Of a stretch of DNA of 6,266 nucleotides, positions 1 to 5,074 are shown piece after piece. Each line of letters begins with the position of its first letter. Position 1 is the first letter of the stretch. The DNA is from Deltaproteobacteria bacterium (lineage in GTDB: Bacteria; Myxococcota_A; UBA796). The DNA is taken from NCBI GenBank assembly GCA_002707085.1, contig PALY01000017.1:5355-11620 (forward strand). The letters run 5' to 3'. Position numbers and translations under genes: made by a program. The notes beneath the pieces are model-generated. The model ran no database searches. It was given only the letters and a program-made list of their open reading frames with translations, and was not told the origin of the DNA.

Positions 1-391
1 GCACGCCTTCTGCGATCACTGCAGGATCGCTGATGAGAACACCAAACAACTCAAAGGCCAATGAGTGGAGCATGGCGGTCCATGGAATCGCCCAAACGAT
101 GGCGAGTATCAGGCCGGCATTGAGCGCTACGGCCAGAATCTCTGACCGTCCTTCTCCCATTCGTCGAGCAGCGATCGCTTGAACGCCAGACGATAAGCCC
201 ATGATGAAGCTGATGGCCATGAAGTTGGCGAATCCGCCCATCCCCGTCGCCGCCAGTGCAACATCACCCAGACTTCCGACCATCGCTGTGTCGATCACAT
301 TGAGTACATTTTGACTCAACATGCCTGCAACAATCGGCACTGCTAGGGTGACTATCTGTGTTCGACGTTCACGTATGGGAAGGAAATTCAT
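1..391 (-). CDS. MATE family multidrug/sodium efflux transporter, N-terminal part (runs off left edge)
   Basis: This is an inner-membrane antiporter of the MATE family, which exports drugs or metabolites in exchange for Na+ or H+. About 130 residues are visible. A short basic N-terminus (NFLPIRERR) is followed by three hydrophobic segments at roughly residues 15-35, 45-72 and 86-110. The family signature region is clear: NVIDTAMVGSLGDVALAATG, then a stretch ending GLSSGVQAIAARRMGEG, as in NorM/DinF-type proteins. The start at 391 is preferred over an in-frame ATG at 403 because GGAGG sits 5 nt upstream of it, the same spacing used by boxB and boxC. The gene lies 68 nt downstream of boxB on the same strand with no convincing terminator between them, so it may be the third gene of the boxC-boxB transcript. 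The substrate cannot be told; export of an aromatic acid or a toxic intermediate would be speculation. Family assignment is firm. Confidence 0.88.
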   Translation of the reverse strand, partial: MNFLPIRERRTQIVTLAVPIVAGMLSQNVLNVIDTAMVGSLGDVALAATGMGGFANFMAISFIMGLSSGVQAIAARRMGEGRSEILAVALNAGLILAIVWAIPWTAMLHSLAFELFGVLISDPAVIAEGV

Positions 392-396
392 CGCCA

Positions 397-401
397 CCTC
401 C
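397..401 (-). promoter_or_regulatory. Ribosome binding site of the MATE transporter gene
   Basis: The minus strand reads GGAGG followed by TGGCG and then ATG at 391, a canonical Shine-Dalgarno with 5 nt spacing. It decides in favour of the 391 start over the ATG at 403, which overlaps this site and has only a weak G-rich stretch in front of it. Confidence 0.7.
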
Positions 402-459
402 ATACCCCGCACACTGACGTGGCGGAGGTTTCAATGTCGATTCGTCGATGTACCTTCGT

Positions 460-1878
460 TTATTTCCGGACGTATTCAAAGTCGAACGGCTTTCCGTGGA
501 TGCCGCGACGAGGTGCTGCAATCCAATTGGCAACCTTTCCTTGCTCATGAACGGGTGTCATAAGGCTTTGGACATACTCGCGGTCTTCATCGGTGGGAAG
601 CCAGTCAGCTTGGTTGGCTTCCCAGGTTTCCTTGTCGATTAAGTTCCCGCTTCTATCGAAATGGTAGTCAGAGTATTGGCCCTGGCGGCGGAAAAACCGC
701 GTGGAGGGAAGCGTAAACTCAAAGTTTGTGATCCCTTCATCAACAACCGCCTTGTTCCAGCGACGCAATACTCGATGACAATCTTTCGCGTAGGAGTCTC
801 GTAGTTCTTCATTCATGCAGTTGCGAAGCGCATACTCTTTGTCGACCAGGGTCCCGTTTTCGACGGTCGGGACGCTGCGATGTTTGCCCAAGCAGTTGTG
901 GTCTTCATAATCCTTGGCTTCTTTCCACCGACCCTTGATGCCGGCGGCAAAATAGTCTGCGGCATTGGTGGATACTTCAGCGCCAAAGAGATCAAGGCTG
1001 TATCCGTACCAGTGGTTGATCCATTTCTGGATCGTGGGAAGGTCGATTCCTCCTTGGGCCCGCACATCTTCATTGGAGTCTTGCTGCATGAGTTGACATG
1101 CGCGTCTCATCACCCGTTCAAGTCCAAGTTCGCCCACGGAGAGGTGATGGGCTTCTTCGGTCAACATGAATTTGCAGGTTCGGCTGAGTGGGTCGAAGGC
1201 AGATTCAGCGAGTGAACCAAGTTGATACTTGCCATCGCGGTCTGTGAACATGGCGAAACTGAAGAAGGTCAGCCAGTCCTTACATGGTTGGTTGAACGCA
1301 TCGAGGATCCGAGGCTTGTCTTCATCACCGGACCGGCGTGCCAGCAGTTCATCCGCCTCATCACGGCCGTCGCGTCCGAAATAAGCTTGAAGCAGGTACA
1401 CCATGGCCCAGAGGTGACGACCTTCTTCGACGTTTACTTGAAAGAGGTTTCTTGCATCCATCATGGAAGGCGCGGTTTCTGCCAACCACCGTTGCTGCTC
1501 GACACTCGCGGGTTCGGTGTCGGCTTGGACCACAATGATTCGTTTGAGCATGTTGCGGTACTCGCCAGGCACTTCATTCCAAACGGGTTTCCCTTCGTCA
1601 TCTCCGCATGTGATGGTCCGATCCTTTTCAGGGTCTGCCAGGAAGATACCCCAGCGGTAATCGGGCATCTTGACGTGACCAAAGTGCGCCCAACCACCGG
1701 GTTCGGTGCTGATGGCAGTGCGCAGATAGATGTCATCTGTTTTAAAGACTTGGGGACCTACAGATTCCCACCAGTCTAAAAAGGCTGGTTGCCACTTTTC
1801 AAGCGCTCGTTGTAGGCGGCGATCACTGGATAGATCGACGTTGTTTGGGATTCGTTCGTTGTAGTTGATGCCCGCCAT
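460..1878 (-). CDS. boxB: Benzoyl-CoA 2,3-epoxidase, oxygenase subunit BoxB
   Basis: BoxB is the soluble, cytoplasmic diiron oxygenase that converts benzoyl-CoA to 2,3-epoxybenzoyl-CoA with O2 and electrons delivered from NADPH by the reductase BoxA. The 472 residues match the usual family length. Carboxylate/histidine motifs expected for the diiron centre are visible: E122 in QADTEP, E152 and H155 in VNVEEGRHLW, D213 in FTDRDG, and E242 and H245 in FMLTEEAHH. Assigning these as iron ligands is by analogy with the characterised Azoarcus enzyme. The ATG overlaps the boxC stop in TGATG, and GGAGG lies 5 nt upstream, so the two genes should be translationally coupled. boxA is normally close by, but here the gene immediately downstream is a MATE transporter. 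No frameshift or missing motif is seen. Confidence 0.96.
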   Translation of the reverse strand: MAGINYNERIPNNVDLSSDRRLQRALEKWQPAFLDWWESVGPQVFKTDDIYLRTAISTEPGGWAHFGHVKMPDYRWGIFLADPEKDRTITCGDDEGKPVWNEVPGEYRNMLKRIIVVQADTEPASVEQQRWLAETAPSMMDARNLFQVNVEEGRHLWAMVYLLQAYFGRDGRDEADELLARRSGDEDKPRILDAFNQPCKDWLTFFSFAMFTDRDGKYQLGSLAESAFDPLSRTCKFMLTEEAHHLSVGELGLERVMRRACQLMQQDSNEDVRAQGGIDLPTIQKWINHWYGYSLDLFGAEVSTNAADYFAAGIKGRWKEAKDYEDHNCLGKHRSVPTVENGTLVDKEYALRNCMNEELRDSYAKDCHRVLRRWNKAVVDEGITNFEFTLPSTRFFRRQGQYSDYHFDRSGNLIDKETWEANQADWLPTDEDREYVQSLMTPVHEQGKVANWIAAPRRGIHGKPFDFEYVRK

Positions 1879-3515
1879 CAGGTCCTCCGGAAGTCAAAAA
1901 CTGGCCGCTCTGGGTGGCCATACAAGGTGAGTGCGCCACGGTCGCCTACAGCATTTGGGCGTTGGAAAATCCAGTTCTGCCAGGCTGACAGCCGACCGTA
2001 AATTTTGGTTTCGCAATTTTCAGAACCACCGAAACGCAGGTTCTGCTCCATGCCGGTCAGCGCGTCTGGAGACATGCTGATTCGTTCTTCGATTGCGATT
2101 CGAATTTCGTCGTCCCAATCGATATCGTCAGGTGCCGCAGTAACGATACCGAGATCTTCAGCGGTCTCTGCATCGATAGGCCCATCTTCATCCAGCGCCA
2201 CACCGGGGGCTTCAGGATCCCCTGGGAAGCGTGCAACCAGTCGACTTAGACCGTTGGCCATCGGAAATTCACCTGCATTGGCTTGGGAAAGTTCTACAGT
2301 GTTTTCTTCTTCTTCATCGAGCAACATGTAGCTGCGGTCCGCTGCAAGGGTGAGTTCGAATAGGATTCCATCAAAACAGTGACCGGGTTCGATGATGGCG
2401 AAAACGGATTTCGCCATGTTGTCCAGTCTGCGGAGGCACTGAGATTGGAAGTGCTTCACCTCGTTGAGGAACCAGTCATTGTTGGCACCTTCAATGATGA
2501 ACTTTTCATGCTCCAATACTTTGGCGCTGTCCCCTGTCGTTCGGATGTTGATCAGTCCGACTTCCAGGTGGTTGATCCGAAGATGGAGGAGCGCGTCTTC
2601 AAGTTCACGGAATGCACGCAGAGACCATGTGTCTGCTGAACGCTCTGGACCCTCTTCCGGCCCTTTGAGTAGAAGGTTGGCAACGCGTCCATTGATGCTG
2701 ACTTCGACGCTGGGGTATGACCATCCGTCATCTGTTGTCGTCCGGGTGAGGGGCGGCAAGGCGACTCCTTCGCCCGTACGGTTGGGAAACTTGGCGTTTT
2801 GTTCCGTCACGATTTCATTTGCACGGTCTTGAACGCCTGCAGCCCATTTTGAGCGAGGGAACGAACCGTCAATGAAGTTGTATTTCTTTGCGTCGCGGGC
2901 GCGAAAGCCTTCCGCCTTGGTACAGAAAATGTCGGACAAGTCTCTTCTGATTTTCCGCTTGTCCGTCAACCGGGTCAGGCCACCTGTGCCGGGTAGAACG
3001 CCGAGGAGTGGCACTTCAGGAAGGGCTACGGCGGCATTGCCGTCATCGATCAAATAAATTTCTTCGCAGGCCAGTGCCAACTCGTAGCCGCCACCAGAGG
3101 CGGTACCATTCAATGCTGCCACGTATACTTGCCCGGATTGTGCAGTGGCATCTTCGATTCCGCATCGGGTCTCGTTGGTGTATTTGCAGAAGTTCACCTT
3201 GAAGGCATGAGGAGCATTGCCCAAGAAGCGAATATTGGCACCTGCGCAGAAGATCTTGTCGTATGCGCCTGTCACGAGGACGCACCGGACTTCTGGGTGT
3301 TCGAAACGAAGCCTATTGATGGCGTCATGCAGTTCAATATCAACCGCCAAGTCGTAGCTGTTTAATTTGAGTTCGTAGAGGCCTTCCCACATGGGGTGGT
3401 CCTCTTTGATGTGCATGGTCAGGGTGGCAACTTGGCCTTCGATTTGGAGATCCCAATGGACATACTTGTCGGGATGGGTCTCAAAGAACACGGCGGGGTA
3501 GGCAAATTCACCCAT
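1878..3515 (-). CDS. boxC: 2,3-epoxybenzoyl-CoA dihydrolase (benzoyl-CoA-dihydrodiol lyase) BoxC
   Basis: BoxC is an enoyl-CoA hydratase/crotonase-superfamily enzyme that hydrolyses and cleaves 2,3-epoxybenzoyl-CoA to 3,4-dehydroadipyl-CoA semialdehyde and formate in the cytoplasm. With the start chosen here it has 545 residues, typical of BoxC and about twice a simple crotonase. The N-terminal crotonase core shows the CoA/oxyanion-hole segments IFCAGANIRFLG (88-99) and NGTASGGGYELALACEE (136-152), and the catalytic-glutamate region ALPEVPLLGVLPGTGG (164-179, E167). A second, more divergent crotonase-like half follows from about residue 265. The ATG at 3515 has GGAGG 5 nt upstream. An in-frame ATG at 3563 would add 16 residues but lies inside the promoter/operator, so it is rejected. 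boxC is the first gene of the minus-strand operon, is followed directly by boxB, and is divergent from boxR. Confidence 0.96.
   Translation of the reverse strand: MGEFAYPAVFFETHPDKYVHWDLQIEGQVATLTMHIKEDHPMWEGLYELKLNSYDLAVDIELHDAINRLRFEHPEVRCVLVTGAYDKIFCAGANIRFLGNAPHAFKVNFCKYTNETRCGIEDATAQSGQVYVAALNGTASGGGYELALACEEIYLIDDGNAAVALPEVPLLGVLPGTGGLTRLTDKRKIRRDLSDIFCTKAEGFRARDAKKYNFIDGSFPRSKWAAGVQDRANEIVTEQNAKFPNRTGEGVALPPLTRTTTDDGWSYPSVEVSINGRVANLLLKGPEEGPERSADTWSLRAFRELEDALLHLRINHLEVGLINIRTTGDSAKVLEHEKFIIEGANNDWFLNEVKHFQSQCLRRLDNMAKSVFAIIEPGHCFDGILFELTLAADRSYMLLDEEEENTVELSQANAGEFPMANGLSRLVARFPGDPEAPGVALDEDGPIDAETAEDLGIVTAAPDDIDWDDEIRIAIEERISMSPDALTGMEQNLRFGGSENCETKIYGRLSAWQNWIFQRPNAVGDRGALTLYGHPERPVFDFRRT
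1884..1888 (-). promoter_or_regulatory. Ribosome binding site of boxB inside the end of boxC
   Basis: The minus strand reads GGAGG, ACCTG, then ATG. The site lies within the last codons of boxC, and the boxC stop shares one base with the boxB start (TGATG). This supports coupled translation of the two pathway enzymes and fixes the boxB start. Confidence 0.75.
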
Positions 3516-3520
3516 GAGGG

Positions 3521-3525
3521 CCTCC
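3521..3525 (-). promoter_or_regulatory. Ribosome binding site of boxC
   Basis: GGAGG on the minus strand is followed by CCCTC and the ATG at 3515. It fixes the boxC start at 3515 and makes the upstream ATG at 3563 unlikely. The predicted transcript start at about 3528 leaves a leader of only about 13 nt, with this site almost at the 5' end. Confidence 0.75.
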
Positions 3526-3531
3526 AGTGAT

Positions 3532-3547
3532 TGCACTATAATGCATA
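3532..3547. promoter_or_regulatory. BoxR operator-like half of inverted repeat, boxC side
   Basis: TGCACTATAATGCATA forms one arm of a perfect 16-bp inverted repeat whose partner is at 3573-3588. It holds two TGCA tetramers 10 bp apart, about one helical turn. TGCA repeats within longer palindromes are reported for operators of BzdR/BoxR-type regulators, which supports this as a BoxR site. It overlaps the -10 box of the boxC promoter, consistent with repression. Binding by BoxR is inferred. Confidence 0.7.
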
Positions 3548-3563
3548 AAATAGATACTTGCAA
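3535..3563 (-). promoter_or_regulatory. Predicted sigma70-type promoter of boxC-boxB
   Basis: On the minus strand TTGCAA (3563-3558) is followed after 17 nt by TATAGT (3540-3535), close to the TTGACA-N17-TATAAT consensus. Transcription would begin near 3528 (A). The -10 box lies inside an operator-like TGCA-N6-TGCA element, so a bound repressor would cover it directly. The TTGCAA hexamer is palindromic and is also the best -35 for the divergent boxR promoter. This is a sequence-based prediction only. Confidence 0.65.
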
Positions 3564-3585
3564 TACTAATAATATGCATTATAGT
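3558..3585 (+). promoter_or_regulatory. Predicted promoter of boxR, sharing its -35 with the boxC promoter
   Basis: TTGCAA (3558-3563) followed after 16 nt by TATAGT (3580-3585) is the mirror image of the boxC promoter. The -35 hexamer is a palindrome lying at the centre of the inverted repeat, and its core TGCA may be a fifth, central regulator contact. The expected start site, 6-7 nt after the -10 box, is at 3591-3592, which is the A of the boxR ATG. This implies a leaderless or nearly leaderless transcript. Confidence 0.55.
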
Positions 3586-3588
3586 GCA
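3573..3588. promoter_or_regulatory. BoxR operator-like half of inverted repeat, boxR side
   Basis: TATGCATTATAGTGCA is the exact reverse complement of the arm at 3532-3547, with a 25-bp spacer between the arms. It contains TGCA-N6-TGCA and the -10 box of the boxR promoter, and ends 3 bp before the boxR ATG. Its centre is 43 bp from that of the other arm, near four helical turns, so both sites should face the same side of the DNA. This suggests autorepression of boxR together with repression of boxC. Confidence 0.7.
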
Positions 3589-3591
3589 TCT

Positions 3592-4314
3592 ATGGAACAC
3601 ATACTTACAGAAGTAGGCGCGCGTTTACGGGCTAGACGACGTACAATTGGTTTGACTCAAGCGGAACTGGCACAGTCTGCAGATGTTTCGCCACGATTCC
3701 TCGTGCAGTTGGAAAAAGGCCAAGGGAACATCAGTGTGCAAAGGCTGGCTGAAGTGTGCGGTGTGCTGGAGATTTCGCTCTCGGAACTGTTTCAAGGTGT
3801 GGGTCCAGCACGACCGATGAAGATTGCCCTTGTGGGTTTGCGCGGTGCAGGGAAGTCGACGGTGGGTCGGAATTTGGCAGATCGGTTGAATGTGCCGTTC
3901 ATGGAATTGGACACGTTGTTGGAGCAACAGGCTGGAATGACGTTGGCCGAGATTTTTGAGTTGCGCGGAGAGGGGCACTACAGGACGCTTGAGCGGGAAG
4001 TGCTGGAGAGCGTATTGAAAGAACCCGGTGGTGCTGTGATTGCTGCCGGCGGTTCTATTGTCACTGCCACACAGTCATGGCGATTGTTGAGAGAGGGGAC
4101 ACACACAGTTTGGCTGCAGGCATCTCCTGCTTCCCACTTGGAACGGGTCCGGGCGCAAGGGGACCTCCGACCCATGCGTGGTCGTCCCAATGCTCAGCAA
4201 GAACTGGAAGCAATTTTACGAGAACGCTCAAGTTTGTATGCACAGGCCGACCGCCATCTGGATACCGACAAGTTGGGTGTAAATGGTGTTGTAGAGGCGT
4301 TGCGTCATGGTTGA
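3592..4314 (+). CDS. boxR: BoxR/BzdR-type benzoyl-CoA-responsive transcriptional regulator
   Basis: This is a cytoplasmic DNA-binding repressor of benzoate catabolism. The family joins an N-terminal XRE helix-turn-helix to a C-terminal shikimate-kinase-like domain that senses benzoyl-CoA. Residues 5-66 hold the HTH (LTQAELAQSADVSPRFLVQL, 21-40). Residues 76-240 hold the kinase-like fold: Walker A GLRGAGKST (82-90), ELD at 105-107, YR at 130-131, AGGS at 152-155 where true shikimate kinases have GGG, and LRPM at 192-195. At 240 residues it is shorter than BzdR, which I recall as close to 300, because the linker (about 67-75) is very short. ATG 3592 is chosen since in-frame upstream ATGs (3514, 3541, 3574) lie inside promoter, operator or boxC leader. 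No Shine-Dalgarno precedes it. It is divergent from boxC and overlaps the next gene. A free-standing shikimate kinase is unlikely given the fused HTH. Confidence 0.93.
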   Translation: MEHILTEVGARLRARRRTIGLTQAELAQSADVSPRFLVQLEKGQGNISVQRLAEVCGVLEISLSELFQGVGPARPMKIALVGLRGAGKSTVGRNLADRLNVPFMELDTLLEQQAGMTLAEIFELRGEGHYRTLEREVLESVLKEPGGAVIAAGGSIVTATQSWRLLREGTHTVWLQASPASHLERVRAQGDLRPMRGRPNAQQELEAILRERSSLYAQADRHLDTDKLGVNGVVEALRHG

Positions 4315-5047
4315 AGTAGCAGTCGGGGAAACCCGCGATCAAATCACTGGAAACTGGGACATTTTCCAGTTGGCCAAAGGACACCGTTTTTCCACCGATG
4401 ATGTCGTCGCTGCATGGACGGCAGCCAACGTGCGTCCGAATGCGAAGCGTTTGATCGACATTGGCGCAGGCATTGGTTCGGTTGGCCTCATGACGCTGTA
4501 TTTGATGAAACCTGATGCCAAGAGCGTTTTTGTTGAAGTTCAGGAGGTGAGTCACCGCCTGTGTAGAAAGACCATCGAGCATAATAATCTGGGTGATCGA
4601 GTAGAACTACGGCATGGCGACCTACGGGACGAGGCGATGATTCCCGAATCTGGGATGTACGATCTCGTTACGGGTAGCCCTCCCTACTTTCCCCTTGGAA
4701 CAGGCGTGGTTTCACCCAACCCGCAACGTGCAGGGGCGCGAATGGAATTGAAGGGCAATGTCTTTGATTATTGTCGAACTGCGGCTCGCTTAATGAAGCC
4801 TGACGCTGCCTTTGTGTTGGTGCATTCTGCAGTCGATCCCCGCCCAGAGGAGGCCATTGCGGCGGCGGGACTGACACTCAACTCCCGCCAGGATGTTTTG
4901 TTTCGTGCGGGGCGGGCGCCAACCATTGCAGTGTTTACCTCTTCTTTTGGCGGAGACCGAGTGGATCCTGATCCGTTGGTTATGCGCACAGCCGATGGCG
5001 ATTGGGGTCTCGATCGCTTGATGCTCAGAAAGGTCTTCGGTATTTGA
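4307..5047 (+). CDS. tRNA1(Val) (adenine-37-N6)-methyltransferase-like SAM-dependent methyltransferase
   Basis: This 246-residue protein resembles the TrmN6/YfiC family, which methylates N6 of A37 in tRNA(Val) using S-adenosylmethionine. The N-terminal GHRFSTDDVVAAW (25-37) matches the family's F-x-D-x-V/L substrate-side motif. Motif I is DIGAGIGSVG (51-60), and an acidic residue ending the next strand (E77 in VFVEVQ) would bind the SAM ribose. The catalytic motif IV reads GSPPYF (123-128), where E. coli-type enzymes have NPPY, so the Asn that contacts the target adenine is replaced. The gene starts 8 bp before the boxR stop, with GAGG 9 nt upstream of the ATG, so it is probably cotranscribed with boxR and translationally coupled to it. 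The fold is certain. The tRNA substrate is less so because of the altered motif, and a protein or small-molecule substrate is possible. Confidence 0.82.
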   Translation: MVEVAVGETRDQITGNWDIFQLAKGHRFSTDDVVAAWTAANVRPNAKRLIDIGAGIGSVGLMTLYLMKPDAKSVFVEVQEVSHRLCRKTIEHNNLGDRVELRHGDLRDEAMIPESGMYDLVTGSPPYFPLGTGVVSPNPQRAGARMELKGNVFDYCRTAARLMKPDAAFVLVHSAVDPRPEEAIAAAGLTLNSRQDVLFRAGRAPTIAVFTSSFGGDRVDPDPLVMRTADGDWGLDRLMLRKVFGI

Positions 5048-5053
5048 ACTGTG

Positions 5054-5074
5054 CCCTATGGAGTTAGGGTTTCT
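5054..5074 (+). terminator. Weak candidate terminator between convergent genes
   Basis: CCCTA (5054-5058) and TAGGG (5065-5069) can form a 5-bp stem with a 6-nt loop, followed by TTTCT. It lies just after the methyltransferase stop and overlaps the stop codon of the convergent SGNH/TPR gene. The stem is short and the T tract interrupted, so it may be chance, but no better terminator exists here. Confidence 0.25.

Noticed and set aside
404..459. Separate promoter for the MATE gene (TTGAAA on the minus strand at 434-429)
   Set aside because: No -10-like hexamer occurs at 16-19 nt; the region there is G-rich.
1222..1779. 185-codon plus-strand open frame opposite boxB
   Set aside because: It is antisense to a well-conserved gene, has no recognisable domain or good ribosome site, and fits a codon-bias shadow.
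3537..3542. Perfect TATAAT on the plus strand (and its mirror at 3578-3583 on the minus strand) as extra promoters
   Set aside because: No acceptable -35 lies 16-18 nt upstream in either case; the match arises from the operator palindrome.
3516..3563. 16-residue N-terminal extension of BoxC from the ATG at 3563
   Set aside because: It lies across the predicted promoter and operator, has no Shine-Dalgarno, and the BoxC-like sequence begins after the ATG at 3515, which has GGAGG at 5 nt.
3532..3588. The inverted repeat as a terminator hairpin or attachment site
   Set aside because: It lies between divergent gene starts, has a 25-nt loop, no T tract, and is better explained as paired operators.
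3514..3591. 26-residue extension of BoxR from ATGs at 3514, 3541 or 3574
   Set aside because: These codons lie upstream of the predicted transcript start, within operator and boxC leader, and the encoded residues do not resemble the HTH domain.
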